DNA of 47,091 nucleotides from an uncultured Sphingomonas sp. (GCA_913775975.1 CAJYLQ010000030.1:1-47091), one strand, 5' to 3'. Numbered from the stretch's first letter, positions 9,533 to 19,667 are shown. Notes: generated from the sequence alone by a model not told the origin. Made by a program: numbers and translations.

Positions 9533-10545
9533 CGCGGCTCCTCTGGCCCCACATTGGCATCGGCGGCGGCGGGCGCAACCCGCGGTTCGCGGCGAACGAG
9601 CACCAGCGCGGCGGCGACCATCGCGACGCCGACCAGATCGGGCGGGGCCAGCCGCTCGCCAAAGGCGATCCAGCCGATCGCGCCCGCCACCATCGGCTGG
9701 ATCAGCAGCGCGATGCCCACGACCAGCGGCGACAGGCGGCCCAGCGCATAGATCATGCAGCCCTGCCCTAACACCTGGCTGATCAGCGCCAGCCCGATCA
9801 GCGGCGTCCAGTCGCCCGGCACCAGCCGCTCCCCCAGCAGGCCGGCGAAGGCGAGCAGCGGCAGGATGCTCGCCAGCGTCGACAGCGCCAATGCCGACAG
9901 CGGCGGCACGCTGGCGCGCACCCGCGTCATCGTGACGAAGTACAATGTGTAGAACAGCCCCGCGAGCAGCGACAGCATGTCGCCCAGCAGGTTGCGCGGG
10001 TCCAGCTGATAGGACCGGCCGAGCAACAGCGCCCCGCCCGCCGCCGCCAGCGCCAGCGCGAACCCCTGCATCCGCGTCGGCCATGTCCGCGCGATCAGGA
10101 AACCGTACAGGGGGAAGATCAGCGTCGCGCAGTTGCCGAACAGCGTCGCATTGGCCAGCGTCGTGTGCAGGATGCCGATATGCCAGGCGCCAAGGTCGCC
10201 GGCGAAGACGATGCCCGCCAGCCCCAGCAGGGCCCAGGTCCCGCCGCGCATCCGGCCCGCCGCGCCCGCGCCCGGCCCCGCATGCGCGCGCCGCCGCGCG
10301 ATCCGGGCCAGCACCACCAGCACCGGCGCGGCCAGCGTCAGCCGCCAGAAGGCCGACGCGACCGGCCCGGTATCCGCCGCGCGCACCAGCACGGGCCCGA
10401 AGGCGAGCGCGACATTGGCCACCACCACCGCGGCAAAGGCCAGTCGCCCGCCCGCCTGTTGATCCGCCCGCCCGCGCGTGCCGGACGGAACCCGATGATC
10501 GCTTGGGTCTTGTTCAGTTTTTCTTGGGGGGTCCGCCGGCTGCAT
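9529..10545 (-). CDS. EamA/DMT superfamily permease
   Basis: The 338-residue protein has about ten hydrophobic helices arranged as two EamA halves (AFWRLTLAAPVLVVLARI, TLANATLFGNCATLIFPLYGFLIA; ISQVLGQGCMIYALGRL, PLVVGIALLIQPMVAGAIGW). DMT permeases are inner-membrane exporters of amino acids, metabolites or drugs; the substrate cannot be told. The ATG at 10545 (MQPADPP) was chosen over an upstream start at 10572. It overlaps coq9 by ATGA. It is divergent from the ene-reductase, with a gap of about 77 nt. Confidence 0.85.
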   Translation of the reverse strand: MQPADPPRKTEQDPSDHRVPSGTRGRADQQAGGRLAFAAVVVANVALAFGPVLVRAADTGPVASAFWRLTLAAPVLVVLARIARRRAHAGPGAGAAGRMRGGTWALLGLAGIVFAGDLGAWHIGILHTTLANATLFGNCATLIFPLYGFLIARTWPTRMQGFALALAAAGGALLLGRSYQLDPRNLLGDMLSLLAGLFYTLYFVTMTRVRASVPPLSALALSTLASILPLLAFAGLLGERLVPGDWTPLIGLALISQVLGQGCMIYALGRLSPLVVGIALLIQPMVAGAIGWIAFGERLAPPDLVGVAMVAAALVLVRREPRVAPAAADANVGPEEPR

Positions 10546-10622
10546 GGCGCCCCTTAGCGTCCTATCTCCCACACCGACAGTCGGCGTCCCGCCGATGCCC
10601 GCTTGTTACAGGAAGTTTCTGC

Positions 10623-11711
10623 ATGGCCAGTCTGTTCGACGCGATCGACCTCGGCGCGATCCACGCCCCCAACCGTATCCTGATGGCGCCGCTGACGCGC
10701 GGCCGCGCGGACCGCGACGCGGTGCCGACGCCGATCATGGCGGAATATTACGCGCAGCGCGCCAGCGCCGGCCTCATCATCTCGGAGGCGACGGGGATCA
10801 GCCGGGGCGGGCTCGGCTGGCCGTTCGCGCCGGGCCTGTGGTCCGACGAGCAGGTCGCGGCGTGGGCGCCGGTGACGCAGGCGGTGCACGATGCCGGCGG
10901 CCGCATCGTCGCGCAGCTGTGGCACATGGGCCGGCAGGGCCATTCCTCCGTCTATCAGGCGCAGCCCGTCTCCTCCTCCGCGACGCGGACCGAGGGGCAG
11001 GCCCACACCTATGAGGGCAAGAAGGAGTTCGAGGTCGCCCGCCCGCTCGGCGCCGACGAGATCCCCGCGCTGCTCGACGATTACGAGCGCGCGACGCGTA
11101 ACGCGCTCGCCGCCGGGTTCGACGGGGTGCAGATCCACGCCGCCAATGGCTATCTGATCGACCAGTTCCTGCGCGACAACGCCAACTTCCGCGACGACCG
11201 CTATGGCGGCGCGCCCGAAAACCGCATCCGCCTGCTGCGCGAGGTGGCGGAGCGCGTCGTGTCGGTCGCCGGCGCCGGCCGCACCAGCGTGCGCCTGTCG
11301 CCCAACGGCGATTCGCAGGGTGTGGACGACAGCGATCCCGCATCGGTCTTCCTGCCGGCGGCGAAGGCGTTGTCGGACCTCGGCATCGGCTTCCTCGAGC
11401 TGCGCGAGCCGGGGCCGGAGGGCACCTTCGGCCGCACAGACGTGCCGCGCCTCAGCCCGCGTATCCGCGAGGTGTTCGCCGGCCCGCTAGTCCTCAATTC
11501 GGACTATGACACGGCGGGCGCGGCGCAGGCGGCGATCGATTCGGGCGTGGCGGACGCGATCAGCTTCGGCCGCACCTTCCTCGCCAATCCCGACCTGCCG
11601 GAGCGGCTGCGCACCGGCGCGCCGCTCAACACGTCGGACATGAAGACGTGGTACAGCCAGGGGCCGGAGGGATATACCGACTATCCCGCGCTTCAGACCG
11701 AGGCCGCGTAA
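10623..11711 (+). CDS. Old yellow enzyme family NAD(P)H:flavin ene-reductase
   Basis: This 362-residue FMN TIM-barrel protein reduces activated alkenes such as enones, maleimides or nitro compounds. Seen: N-terminal NRILMAPLTRGRA, LWHMGRQGHSS near 98-108, the active-site segment HAANGYLIDQFLRD near 173-186 followed by RYGG and PENR, and the FMN-phosphate loop ISFGRTFLANPDLPERL near the C-terminus. The ATG at 10623 has AGGAAG at 10610-10615 as its ribosome site; the much longer open frame upstream is a shadow of the permease. NemA or xenobiotic reductase would be a reasonable family name. Confidence 0.93.
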   Translation: MASLFDAIDLGAIHAPNRILMAPLTRGRADRDAVPTPIMAEYYAQRASAGLIISEATGISRGGLGWPFAPGLWSDEQVAAWAPVTQAVHDAGGRIVAQLWHMGRQGHSSVYQAQPVSSSATRTEGQAHTYEGKKEFEVARPLGADEIPALLDDYERATRNALAAGFDGVQIHAANGYLIDQFLRDNANFRDDRYGGAPENRIRLLREVAERVVSVAGAGRTSVRLSPNGDSQGVDDSDPASVFLPAAKALSDLGIGFLELREPGPEGTFGRTDVPRLSPRIREVFAGPLVLNSDYDTAGAAQAAIDSGVADAISFGRTFLANPDLPERLRTGAPLNTSDMKTWYSQGPEGYTDYPALQTEAA

Positions 11712-11757
11712 GCGCAAGGGCGATGCCCCGCCCGACGGGGCGGGGCATCCGGCCGCG

Positions 11758-12891
11758 CTATCGCCTGCGCACCACCTGCGCACGCCAGGTGGTGATATAG
11801 TCCATATTGCCCCGGCACTCGCCCATCTCCGCCTGATCGGTCAGGCGGAACATCCGGCCGTCCCACACCAGCGTCTGCGTGACGCCGCAATCGCCCAGCC
11901 CGCGACCCTTGGCGAAGCTGGTGAGGCGGCCGTCCTGCCAGTCGCCGTTCACCACGCTGGGCAGCGTGTCGATCCCCGCCGCCGGCGTCTCGCCAAAGCC
12001 CGTCGGCACATCGGCGCGCGCGGGCGTCACCTTGCCACCCCGCAGGATGAACAGCGCCGACGAGACGTTATAGGCACCCGCCGAACAGGGCAGCATCACC
12101 AGCGTCGCGCCGTCGCCCAGCGCATGCGATTCGGGCGTCCACAGGTCGCTCTGCGCGGCGGGGGAACCGGTTTCGCACTGCGCCTGCCGCCGCATCGCCG
12201 CGATCTGCGCGCGCGTCGGCTGCTCGGCCGTGCCACCCGGCCGGATCGCCATGACGACGGGGGCGGGCGGGGCGGCGGGCACCGTGTCGGCGGCGGCGGG
12301 CCCCTTCGCGACCAGCGCGGTCACGGTGCCCGCGCGGCCCTGCTCGGCATCGATCCAGCGCAGCGCGGCGGCGGCGCCTTTCAGGGAGATCGTTCCCAGC
12401 CTGCGCCCGCCCGGCCCCAGCACCGTCATCGCGCCGCCATTCGCCATCGCCGTCGCGACCGCCATCGCCGGGGCTCCGTTCGGCTGCGGCAGCGCCATCC
12501 GACGGCCGTCGATCGTCACCGCCGTCGCCTGCGTCGCATCCCCCGCCTCGCCCGCGAACGACAGGTCGACCGCGCCCGCCGGCCCCGGCTGGCGCAGCAC
12601 CGCCAGCGTAACCTTGGGGAAATCCCCCATGTCGGGGCCGAGTGACGCCATGGTGCACAGCCGCGTATTGTCGCAGCCGACCGTCCAGTCGCCGAACGTC
12701 TTCAGCGCCCCCGGACGCGGCGTCACCGCGACCGGCTCGGGGGTTGAGGTCGGCGTGGGCGAGGCTTCTGCGGCCGGCGTCGCGGATGCCGGGGCCGATA
12801 CCGATGGCGCGGGTGCGGGCGACGTCGCGGGATCGCGCTGGCACGCGGTCATCAGCATCATGCCGACAAGGGGAAGGGTGGTGGTGCGCAT
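11758..12891 (-). CDS. DUF1176 family predicted lipoprotein
   Basis: The 377-residue protein starts [20 protein letters not shown], a signal peptide with a lipobox-like LMTAC at about 13-17, followed by a low-complexity Pro/Ala/Thr linker to about 60. Then comes a DUF1176-like body ([17 protein letters not shown] near 62, [58 protein letters not shown] near the end). The function of DUF1176 is unknown; several conserved cysteines imply disulfides in the periplasm. The start at 12891 was chosen for the signal peptide, since the longer open frame runs antisense into the next gene. Confidence 0.82.
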   Translation of the reverse strand: MRTTTLPLVGMMLMTACQRDPATSPAPAPSVSAPASATPAAEASPTPTSTPEPVAVTPRPGALKTFGDWTVGCDNTRLCTMASLGPDMGDFPKVTLAVLRQPGPAGAVDLSFAGEAGDATQATAVTIDGRRMALPQPNGAPAMAVATAMANGGAMTVLGPGGRRLGTISLKGAAAALRWIDAEQGRAGTVTALVAKGPAAADTVPAAPPAPVVMAIRPGGTAEQPTRAQIAAMRRQAQCETGSPAAQSDLWTPESHALGDGATLVMLPCSAGAYNVSSALFILRGGKVTPARADVPTGFGETPAAGIDTLPSVVNGDWQDGRLTSFAKGRGLGDCGVTQTLVWDGRMFRLTDQAEMGECRGNMDYITTWRAQVVRRR

Positions 12892-12963
12892 GGCCGGGTA
12901 ACGGCGATGCTGGCGGGCGCGTTCCCCGCCCGCTACAGCACCGCCCGACAAGGAGAGACGATA

Positions 12964-13833
12964 ATGCAGACCGTGGGCGTGATCGGGGCGGGGCAGATGG
13001 GCGCGGGCATCGCGCAGGTGTCGGCGCAGGCGGGGTTCCGCGTGCTGCTGGCCGATGTGTCGCGCGCGCAGGCCGAAAAGGGCCTGGCCGGGATCGCGAA
13101 GGCGATGGATCGCCTCGTCACCAAGGAAAAGATCACCGCCGAGGCGCGCGACACCGCGCTGTCCCTGATCGAGCCGGTCGACGGCGTCGCCGCCATGGCC
13201 CCCTGCGCCCTCGTCATCGAGGCGGCGACCGAGCGCGAGGCGATCAAGCGGCAGATCTTCGCCGATGTCGGCGCGGTGCTGGGCGCCGATGCGATCCTCG
13301 CCTCCAACACCTCGTCCATCCCGATCACCCGGCTGGCGCAGGCCGCGCCCGATCCCGCGCGGTTCGTCGGCGTCCATTTCTTCAACCCCGTACCCGTCAT
13401 GGGCCTGATCGAGCTGATCCGCGGCCTCGCCACCAGCGATGCCACCGTCGCGCGCGTGGAGGACTATGCGCAGGCGCTGGGCAAGCGCGTGGTGCGCGCC
13501 AACGACGCACCCGGGTTCATCGTCAACCGCGTGCTGATGCCGATGCTGAACGAGGCATGCTTCGCGCTGGGCGAGGGCGTGGCGACGATCCCCGATATAG
13601 ACGCCGCCTGCCAGCTGGGCCTGAACCATCCGATGGGGCCGCTGACTCTGGCCGACTTCATCGGGCTGGACACCTGCCTGGAGATCACGCGCGTGCTGTT
13701 CGAAGGGACGGGCGATCCCAAGTTCCGCCCCGCGCCGCTGCTGGTGAAATATGTCGAGGCGGGCTGGTACGGCCGCAAGACCGGGCGCGGCTTCTACGAC
13801 TATTCGGGCGCGGAGCCGGTGCCGACGCGCTGA
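12964..13833 (+). CDS. 3-hydroxyacyl/3-hydroxybutyryl-CoA dehydrogenase
   Basis: The 289-residue protein has an N-terminal NAD fold ([11 protein letters not shown] near 4-14), the short-chain family motif [12 protein letters not shown] near 117-128, [14 protein letters not shown] with its catalytic histidine near 138, and a C-terminal domain [31 protein letters not shown]. It oxidises (S)-3-hydroxybutyryl-CoA-type substrates in butyrate or PHB-linked metabolism. The ATG at 12964 has AAGGAGA at 12950-12956. It is a monofunctional hbd/paaH-like enzyme, without the enoyl-CoA hydratase part, and is divergent from the DUF1176 gene. Confidence 0.93.
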   Translation: MQTVGVIGAGQMGAGIAQVSAQAGFRVLLADVSRAQAEKGLAGIAKAMDRLVTKEKITAEARDTALSLIEPVDGVAAMAPCALVIEAATEREAIKRQIFADVGAVLGADAILASNTSSIPITRLAQAAPDPARFVGVHFFNPVPVMGLIELIRGLATSDATVARVEDYAQALGKRVVRANDAPGFIVNRVLMPMLNEACFALGEGVATIPDIDAACQLGLNHPMGPLTLADFIGLDTCLEITRVLFEGTGDPKFRPAPLLVKYVEAGWYGRKTGRGFYDYSGAEPVPTR

Positions 13834-13922
13834 GCGGGGCGGCGGCCCCCCGTCCGGAATCGGCACGGTCGCCGGCCGTGTCGCCAAACCGTCGCGAAGC
13901 CGTCACGACCATGTAACGCGCG

Positions 13923-13958
13923 CCCTGTCTGTCGCGTGGTAAACAGGGAGTTTACCAC
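13923..13958. promoter_or_regulatory. Two mutually exclusive leader hairpins around the Shine-Dalgarno of the PEP-CTERM gene
   Basis: A perfect 9-bp inverted repeat, GTGGTAAAC (13936-13944) and GTTTACCAC (13950-13958), places AGGGA in its 5-nt loop and ends one base before the ATG at 13960. An alternative pairing CCCTGT (13923-13928) with ACAGGG (13943-13948) would cover the AGGG of the ribosome site. The two pairings cannot coexist. A DNA operator is another possible reading of the palindrome. Confidence 0.5.
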
Positions 13959-13959
13959 G

Positions 13960-15456
13960 ATGCGTTCGTTCGCCTTTTTCGCCTCCGCCGCCGTTGCCGC
14001 CATCGCGCTGGCGCCGCTGCCCGCCGCCGCCATCACCTTCGTCTCGTCACTCGCCGTGCCCAACGGCACCGACCTGTCGGGGCTGGTCGGCGCGGGCAAC
14101 AACCGGTTCGGCGGGTTCGGGTCGGACCTGATCTACGACGCGGGCTCGGGCAAGTTCTGGAGCACGACGGATCGCGGCCCCGGCGGCGGCGTCCTGTCCT
14201 ATGCGCCGCGGGCGCAGGGCTTCACGCTCGACATCAATCGCACGACGGGCGCGATCGGCGGCCTGACGCTGACCGACACGGTGCTGTACCGGCAGGGCAG
14301 CGACACCTTCAACGGGCTGAACCCGCAGCTGCTGAACGGCAGCAGCGCCACGCTCGGCCGGTCGCTGGACCCGGAGGGGCTGGCCCGGCTGCCCAACGGC
14401 AACCTGCTCGTCTCCGACGAATATGGCCCGTCCGTCTATGAATTCACGAAGGACGGCCAGTTCGTCCGCGCGTTCCAGACGCCCGCCAACCTGCTGCCCA
14501 GGGACGCGAACGGCACCGTCAACTTCGTCGACGGCCGCAATCCGCTCGTGACCGGCCGGCAGGACAATCGCGGGTTCGAGGGGCTGGCGGTCAGCCCTGA
14601 TGGCAAGACCGCCTATGCCATCCTGCAGGACCCGCTGGTCGAGGAGGGGCTGAGCAACAAGGGCGCCGCCGACGGCCGCTACAGCCCCAATACGCGCATC
14701 GTCGCCTATGACATCGCCACCGGCACGCAGAAGGCGCAGTATATCTATCAGCTGGAATCGGTCGCGGATATCAACGACCGCATCTCGGGCACGAAGAACG
14801 ATTTCGACGCGGACAAGCAGGGCCGCTCGATCGGCGTGTCATCGCTGGTCGCGACGGGCGACGGCAAGCTCCTGGTGCTGGAGCGCGACAATCGCGGCTA
14901 TGGCGTCGACGATCCCAATGGCGGCAAGCCCGTCGGCTCGAAGCGCATCTTCCAGATCGACCTCGCCGGTGCGACCGATGTGAAGGACGTCAGCCTGTCG
15001 GGCACCAACACGCTGCCCGCCGGGGTGAAGCCGGTGACGAAGACCGCCACCCCCTTCCTCGACATCGCCGCCGCGCTGCAGAAGATGGGGCTGCCGGTGC
15101 CGGAGAAGATCGAGGGCATGGCCTTCGGTCCGCGCCTCGCCGATGGCAGCTACACGCTGATCGTCGTCACCGATAACGACTATTCGGTGACGCAGAACGG
15201 CGCGGGGACGCAGTTCGACGTGTGCACCAGCGGCGTTAGCGGCAGCGGCACCAGCGCGCAGGTCGCGCTGGGCGCCGCATGCCCGGCCGGCATGACGCTG
15301 ATCCCCAGCATGGTCTACAGCTTCAAGCTGAGCGAGGCGGAGTATAACGCGCTGTCGGGTGCGGTGCCGGAGCCCGCGACCTGGGCGACGATGGTGCTGG
15401 GCTTCGGCCTCGTCGCCGGCGCCGCCCGCCGCCGCCGCAAGGCCGCGGTCGCCTGA
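13960..15456 (+). CDS. PEP-CTERM sorted phytase-like (esterase-like) beta-propeller protein
   Basis: This 498-residue secreted protein begins MRSFAFFASAAVAAIAL...AAA, a signal peptide of about 25 residues. The body matches the phytase-like/esterase-like fold by eye: STTDRGPGGGV, RSLDPEGLARLPNGNLLVSDEYGP, RGFEGLAVSPDGKTAYAILQ, LLVLERDNRGYG and GMAFGP. The C-terminus reads GAVPEPATWATMVLGFGLVAGAARRRR: a VPEP motif, a membrane helix and an Arg cluster, the PEP-CTERM sorting signal processed by exosortase. The ATG at 13960 was chosen for the signal peptide and AGGGAG; an in-frame GTG at 13936 would lie inside the leader hairpin. The substrate is unknown. Confidence 0.87.
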   Translation: MRSFAFFASAAVAAIALAPLPAAAITFVSSLAVPNGTDLSGLVGAGNNRFGGFGSDLIYDAGSGKFWSTTDRGPGGGVLSYAPRAQGFTLDINRTTGAIGGLTLTDTVLYRQGSDTFNGLNPQLLNGSSATLGRSLDPEGLARLPNGNLLVSDEYGPSVYEFTKDGQFVRAFQTPANLLPRDANGTVNFVDGRNPLVTGRQDNRGFEGLAVSPDGKTAYAILQDPLVEEGLSNKGAADGRYSPNTRIVAYDIATGTQKAQYIYQLESVADINDRISGTKNDFDADKQGRSIGVSSLVATGDGKLLVLERDNRGYGVDDPNGGKPVGSKRIFQIDLAGATDVKDVSLSGTNTLPAGVKPVTKTATPFLDIAAALQKMGLPVPEKIEGMAFGPRLADGSYTLIVVTDNDYSVTQNGAGTQFDVCTSGVSGSGTSAQVALGAACPAGMTLIPSMVYSFKLSEAEYNALSGAVPEPATWATMVLGFGLVAGAARRRRKAAVA

Positions 15457-15469
15457 CCGAGAGACGACG

Positions 15470-15486
15470 CCCCCGCCCTTCGGGGG
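15470..15486 (+). terminator. Hairpin after the PEP-CTERM gene
   Basis: CCCCCG (15470-15475), loop CCCTT, CGGGGG (15481-15486), starting 14 nt after the stop. No U tract follows, so efficiency is doubtful. Confidence 0.45.
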
Positions 15487-15510
15487 ATCGTTGCGAAATC
15501 CGGCCTTCCA

Positions 15511-15554
15511 CGCCGTAACGCCACCCCGGCGCAGGCCGGGGTCGCGTTACGGCG
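15511..15554. repeat. Compound inverted repeat (possible terminator)
   Basis: Outer arms CGCCGTAACGC (15511-15521) and GCGTTACGGCG (15544-15554) pair perfectly over 11 bp. After a 2x2 internal mismatch, CCCCGGC (15524-15530) pairs with GCCGGGG (15535-15541) around a 4-nt loop. It may be a repeat unit or a bidirectional transcription barrier. Confidence 0.65.
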
Positions 15555-15737
15555 CGCTTCGAATGAGGGACTGACGCCTTTCGATGATCCCGGCCTTTGC
15601 CGCGATGGTGAGGGCGTCTTGCAACGATCGTTGCGGAGATGGGGGCGGGGCAGGGGGCTTCCTTAGGCGCAACGTTCGTGGCGACGCCCCACCCCCGTAC
15701 CCGGGCACGTTTATAGCAGGACGACCTTAGGTTGACC

Positions 15738-15814
15738 CGTCATTGCGAGCGGAGCGAAGCAATCCAGAGTAGGATCAAGACGCCCTGGATTGCTTCGCTC
15801 CGCTCGCAATGACG
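15738..15814. repeat. 77-bp palindromic repeat, copy 2
   Basis: Perfect 30-bp arms at 15738-15767 and 15785-15814. The 17-nt loop (AGTAGGATCAAGACGCC) matches that of copy 1 (AGCCGGACCAGGACGCC) in the same orientation at most positions. It lies between convergent genes, ending 29 nt before the nupC stop side. Confidence 0.9.
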
Positions 15815-15843
15815 ACCTTCGTCCGACCTGATGTCATCTCGCT

Positions 15844-17190
15844 CTACCCGATCAGCAACCCCGCCAGCGCCGCCGACATCAGGTTCGCCAGGCTGCCCGC
15901 CACCAGCGCGCGCACGCCCAGCTTGGCGATCATCGGCCGCTGGTTCGGCGCCAAGCTGCCCGTCACCGCCATCTGGATCGCGATCGAGGAGAAATTGGCG
16001 AAGCCGCACAGCGCGAAGGTGATGATCGCCACCGTGCGCGGCGACAGCTGCGCCGCCTGCCGGCCAAGGTCGATATAGGCGACGAACTCGTTCAGCACGA
16101 TCTTCTGCCCGAACAGCCCGCCCGCGATCCCCGCCTCGTTCCACGGGATGTTGAGGAGCAGCATGACGGGCGCGAAGACATAGCCCAGCAGCCCCTGGAA
16201 CGACAGGTCGGCCAGCCCGAACCAGCGCCCCACGCCGCCCAGCAGCCCGTTCGCCAGCGCGACCAGCGCGACGAAGGCGAGCACCATCGCGCCCACCGCC
16301 ACGGCCAGCCGGACGCCGGTCTGCGCGCCCTGCGCCGCCGCCATGATGATATTGGCGGGCTTTTCCTCGTCGTGCGTCGCCTCGGGCAGCGGCTCGCCCG
16401 GCGTCATCGCCGCTTCGCTCGGCAGCGCGTCGGGGCCCAGGCCCGGGCCGATCCGGCGGCTGTCGGCCAGCGCGATCGCCCGGTTCTCGTCGGGCACGTC
16501 GCCCAGCGGCAGCTCCCCCTCGGGCGGCACGCTGCGGTCGGGCATGATGATCTTGGCCATCAGGATCCCGCCCGGCGCCGCCATGAAGCTGGCCGCGAGC
16601 AGATATTCGATGCGGATCCCCATCGACGCGTAGGCCGCCAGGATCGTCCCCGCCACGCCCGCCATGCCGCTGGTCATCACCGTGAACAGCTGCGGCGGCG
16701 TCAGCCCGGCCAGATACGGCCGGATGACGAGCGGTGATTCGGATTGGCCGACGAAGATGTTCGCCGCCGCGCACAGCGATTCGACCTTCGACGTGCCGAC
16801 TACCTTCTCGATCGCGCCGCCGACCCAGCGCACGACCAGCTGCATGATCCCCAGATAATAGAGGATCGACACCAGGCTGGCGAAGAAGATGATGACCGGC
16901 AGCGCCGCGATCGCGAAGCTCTGCCCGCCCACCGCCGGATCGGCGAGCTTGCCGAACAGGAATTCCGTGCCCCGCTGCGAATAGCCGAGCAGCGCCGCGA
17001 CCCCTTCGGATGCGGTCGCCAGCGCGGCGCGGCCGGGGCTCCAATACAGGACCATGACCGCGATCAGCGCCTGCAGCGCGAACGCCGCGCCCACCACGCG
17101 CAGCCGGATCGCGCGCCGGTCGGTCGAAATCAGCACCGCGATTCCCAGGATCACGGCGATCCCGGCCAGCCCGATCAGCAGGCGGTTCAC
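15844..17190 (-). CDS. nupC: NupC/CNT family concentrative nucleoside transporter
   Basis: The 448-residue inner-membrane protein imports nucleosides with H+ or Na+. Seen: several hydrophobic helices, the core motif [17 protein letters not shown] near 150, [14 protein letters not shown] near 215 and the C-terminal ENEF-type region [10 protein letters not shown] with [16 protein letters not shown] soluble loop of about 70 residues ([16 protein letters not shown]) sits mid-protein. The start is GTG at 17190 ([10 protein letters not shown]). It is divergent from the YhhQ-like gene; both may handle purine-type nucleosides. A longer open frame that runs into the 77-bp repeat is a shadow. Confidence 0.92.
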   Translation of the reverse strand: MNRLLIGLAGIAVILGIAVLISTDRRAIRLRVVGAAFALQALIAVMVLYWSPGRAALATASEGVAALLGYSQRGTEFLFGKLADPAVGGQSFAIAALPVIIFFASLVSILYYLGIMQLVVRWVGGAIEKVVGTSKVESLCAAANIFVGQSESPLVIRPYLAGLTPPQLFTVMTSGMAGVAGTILAAYASMGIRIEYLLAASFMAAPGGILMAKIIMPDRSVPPEGELPLGDVPDENRAIALADSRRIGPGLGPDALPSEAAMTPGEPLPEATHDEEKPANIIMAAAQGAQTGVRLAVAVGAMVLAFVALVALANGLLGGVGRWFGLADLSFQGLLGYVFAPVMLLLNIPWNEAGIAGGLFGQKIVLNEFVAYIDLGRQAAQLSPRTVAIITFALCGFANFSSIAIQMAVTGSLAPNQRPMIAKLGVRALVAGSLANLMSAALAGLLIG

Positions 17191-17199
17191 CGGCGAAAA

Positions 17200-17336
17200 G
17201 TCCCGCGCGTCGCCAGCCCGAAATGTCTCACCGTCACGCCAAACACCCTCTTGCCTCCACCGGCCGCGGCCGAACAGCCCGTTATCACCACAAAACGACC
17301 GCGCGGGACAGCCGATTGTACGCGTCCGCGCGGGAC
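17200..17336. promoter_or_regulatory. Three copies of CGCGCGGGAC between two divergent transporter genes
   Basis: CGCGCGGGAC occurs at 17300-17309 and 17327-17336, and its reverse complement GTCCCGCGCG at 17200-17209. All lie in the gap between the nupC and YhhQ-like starts (17190 and 17351). The two direct copies are 27 bp apart. They may be sites for a shared regulator, but GC-rich 10-mers can recur by chance. Confidence 0.35.
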
Positions 17337-17350
17337 GATAGGGTCGGGTG

Positions 17351-18025
17351 ATGGATCATTCCCGCCCGCCCGTCGCCCCGCCTGTCGCGGCATCCATCCC
17401 GCCCTCGCTGTTCGGCTTCTCGATCTTCTACGGCGGCATGGTGTGCATCGCCGGGGTGCTCGGCAACAAGCAGGTGGCGCTGGGGCCGCTGGCGGTGGAG
17501 GCGGGGATCTTCGCCTTCCTGTTCCTGGTTGTCACCTCCAGCGCGGTCGCCGAACTGCATGGGCCGGCGACCGCGAACCGGCTGGTGCGGGTGGGCTTCA
17601 TTCCGCTGATCGTGTCGATGATCCTCGCCGTCGTCGTCCTCGCCGTGCCCGCCAGCCCGGCGATGGAGCCCGAACGGGCGCGCGCGTTCGAGCTGATGAT
17701 GGGCGGTACGCCGCGCATCTGGGCGGGCGGCATCGTCGCCTATGGCATCTCGCAGACGCTGAACGTCACGATCTTTTCCTGGCTGAAGGGGCGGGAGGGG
17801 GCGCGCCTGTTGTGGCTGCGCGCGGGGCTCGCCAGCGTGCTCAGCCAGATCGTCGACACGCTGCTGTTCGTGACGATCGCCTTCGCCGGCATCTTCCCGA
17901 TCGGCGAGCTGCTGCTCGGCCAGATGATCGCGAAGGTCGTGCTGTCGGCCGTGCTGGTGCCGCCCGCCATCTACATCTTCGTGGCGCTCGGCCGCCGGCT
18001 GGATCGCGCGCCGGCCAGGGGCTGA
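17351..18025 (+). CDS. YhhQ/VUT family queuosine precursor transporter
   Basis: The 224-residue membrane protein has about six helices and the VUT-family pattern: [22 protein letters not shown] near 17-38, [18 protein letters not shown], a paired [20 protein letters not shown] and [19 protein letters not shown]. Members import 7-cyano-7-deazaguanine or 7-aminomethyl-7-deazaguanine for tRNA queuosine. The ATG at 17351 was chosen; a GTG directly before it is also possible. No preQ1 riboswitch could be recognised upstream. The next gene follows 7 nt later. Confidence 0.82.
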   Translation: MDHSRPPVAPPVAASIPPSLFGFSIFYGGMVCIAGVLGNKQVALGPLAVEAGIFAFLFLVVTSSAVAELHGPATANRLVRVGFIPLIVSMILAVVVLAVPASPAMEPERARAFELMMGGTPRIWAGGIVAYGISQTLNVTIFSWLKGREGARLLWLRAGLASVLSQIVDTLLFVTIAFAGIFPIGELLLGQMIAKVVLSAVLVPPAIYIFVALGRRLDRAPARG

Positions 18026-18032
18026 GGGGGGA

Positions 18033-18689
18033 ATGGCCGACGTCGCGCTGCTCGCCGCCTGGGTCGCCGGCCGCTCGGTCGCGCGGGGGATCGCGCCGCC
18101 GGTCGCGGATCATGGCGGCTGGCGCGTCGATACGGGGACGGAGGCGGAGGTGTGCCGCTGGGTCTTCGCGGCGCCCGGCGCGGGGCTGCTCGGGCTGGCC
18201 GATACGATCGCGGCGCCCCGCCACTGGCTGAAATGGTGCGCCGCGCCCGATGCGGTGGCGCTGCCGCCGCGCTGGCGGCCCGAGCCGCTCTGCTGGTTCA
18301 TGCAGGCGACGGAGCCACCGCCGCCCGCGCCGCCGCTCGCCTCGGGCTACACGATGGCGATGGAGCGGTCGTCGGCCGGAACGGGCGATACCGTCACCGT
18401 CCGCATCCTCGCGCCGGACGGCACGCTCGCCGCGAGCGGCTATGGCGGGGAGACGGAGGCCGCGTTCGTCTATGACCGGATCGTCACCGACGCGGCGCAT
18501 CGCCGCCGGGGGCTGGGCGGGGCGGTGATGGCCGCGCTCCACGCCGCGCGCCGCCGGCCCGATCGTCCGCAGCTGCTCGTCGCGACGGACGCGGGGCGGG
18601 CGCTCTACACGCGGCTCGGCTGGACGGTGCTGTCCCCCTATGCCAGCGCGACGATCCCGGCGCTTCCGCTCGCCCCGTCACCCGGCTAA
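18033..18689 (+). CDS. GNAT family N-acetyltransferase
   Basis: The 218-residue protein has a C-terminal GNAT fold: VTDAAHRRRGLGGAVMAAL near 153-171 supplies the acetyl-CoA loop (RRGLG) and ATDAGRALYTRLGWTVLSPYASATI near 190-214 the last strands. The first half is poorly conserved and Trp-rich. The ATG follows AGGGGGG. It lies between the YhhQ-like gene (7 nt) and argB (9 nt), so the three are probably one operon; the acceptor is unknown. Confidence 0.72.
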   Translation: MADVALLAAWVAGRSVARGIAPPVADHGGWRVDTGTEAEVCRWVFAAPGAGLLGLADTIAAPRHWLKWCAAPDAVALPPRWRPEPLCWFMQATEPPPPAPPLASGYTMAMERSSAGTGDTVTVRILAPDGTLAASGYGGETEAAFVYDRIVTDAAHRRRGLGGAVMAALHAARRRPDRPQLLVATDAGRALYTRLGWTVLSPYASATIPALPLAPSPG

Positions 18690-18698
18690 AGGGCCGCC

Positions 18699-19616
18699 AT
18701 GACCGATCACACCCCCGACGCGCGCCTGCTCGCCAAGGCCGAGACGCTGACCGAGGCGCTGCCGTACCTCCAGCGCTATGCCGGCAAGACCTTCGTCGTG
18801 AAATATGGCGGCCACGCCATGGGCGACCCGGAATTGCAGCGCGATTTCGCGGAGGACGTGGTGCTGCTGAAGGCGGTCGGGATCAATCCCGTCGTCGTCC
18901 ATGGCGGCGGCCCGCAGATCGGCGCGATGCTGAAGCGGCTGGGCGTCGAATCGCGCTTCGTCAACGGCCTGCGCGTGACCGATGCGGAGACGGCGCAGAT
19001 CGCGGAAATGGTCCTCGCCGGTTCGATCAACAAGGACATCGTCGGCTGGATCGGCCAGGCCGGCGGCCGCGCGGTCGGCATTTCGGGCAAGGATGCGGGG
19101 CTGGTGCTGGCCGAGAAGGTCGGGCGGATGGACCCCGATCCGCTCCAGGGCATCGAGCGGCATGTCGACCTGGGCTTCGTCGGGGAGCCGATCGCGGTCG
19201 ATCGCCGGATCATCGACACGCTGTCCTCGGCCGGGATCATCCCGGTCATCGCGCCCGTCGGTATCGGCGCGGACGGCCACACCTATAACATCAACGCGGA
19301 CACGATGGCGGGCGCGGTCGCGGCGGCGATGGGCGCCTCGCGCTTCTTCCTGCTGACCGACGTCGCCGGCGTGCTCGACAAGCAGGGCGAGCTGCTCACC
19401 TCGCTCGACCCGGCGCGCGTCGCGGAACTGCGCGCGGACGGCACGATCACCGGCGGCATGATCCCCAAGATCGAGACGTGCGTCGCCGCCGTCCAGTCGG
19501 GCGTCGACGCCGCCGTCATCCTCGACGGCCGCATCCCGCACGCGATGCTGCTGGAAATCTTCACCCGCGCCGGCGCGGGCACGCTGGTCAGCGCGAAGCA
19601 CGGCCTGCGCGACTAG
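18699..19616 (+). CDS. argB: N-acetylglutamate kinase
   Basis: The 305-residue amino-acid-kinase-fold enzyme phosphorylates N-acetyl-L-glutamate, the second step of arginine synthesis. Seen: [12 protein letters not shown] near 32-43, [17 protein letters not shown] near 67-83, NGLRVTD near 89, a nucleotide-binding [15 protein letters not shown] near 198-212 and [13 protein letters not shown] near the C-terminus. Length and start are canonical. It follows the GNAT gene by 9 nt. Confidence 0.96.
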   Translation: MTDHTPDARLLAKAETLTEALPYLQRYAGKTFVVKYGGHAMGDPELQRDFAEDVVLLKAVGINPVVVHGGGPQIGAMLKRLGVESRFVNGLRVTDAETAQIAEMVLAGSINKDIVGWIGQAGGRAVGISGKDAGLVLAEKVGRMDPDPLQGIERHVDLGFVGEPIAVDRRIIDTLSSAGIIPVIAPVGIGADGHTYNINADTMAGAVAAAMGASRFFLLTDVAGVLDKQGELLTSLDPARVAELRADGTITGGMIPKIETCVAAVQSGVDAAVILDGRIPHAMLLEIFTRAGAGTLVSAKHGLRD

Positions 19617-19651
19617 AGCGGAATGACATGACCCGGCCCAAAGCCGAGCCC

Positions 19652-19667
19652 CTCCCCTGAAGGGGAG
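19652..19667. terminator. Bidirectional hairpin between convergent argB and GNAT gene
   Basis: CTCCCC (19652-19657), TGAA loop, GGGGAG (19662-19667) between two convergent stops at 19616 and 19681. It belongs to the C-rich/G-rich hairpin family also seen at 29471-29492. Confidence 0.55.

Larger units (their letters stand above)
15457..15843. other. 387-bp hairpin-rich gap between PEP-CTERM gene and nupC
   Basis: No gene is supported here. It holds a terminator-like hairpin (15470-15486), a strong compound hairpin (15511-15554), a perfect 14-bp palindrome GCAACGATCGTTGC (15621-15634), an imperfect 11-bp inverted repeat (15641-15651 with 15686-15696) and the second copy of the 77-bp palindrome (15738-15814). 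Confidence 0.7.
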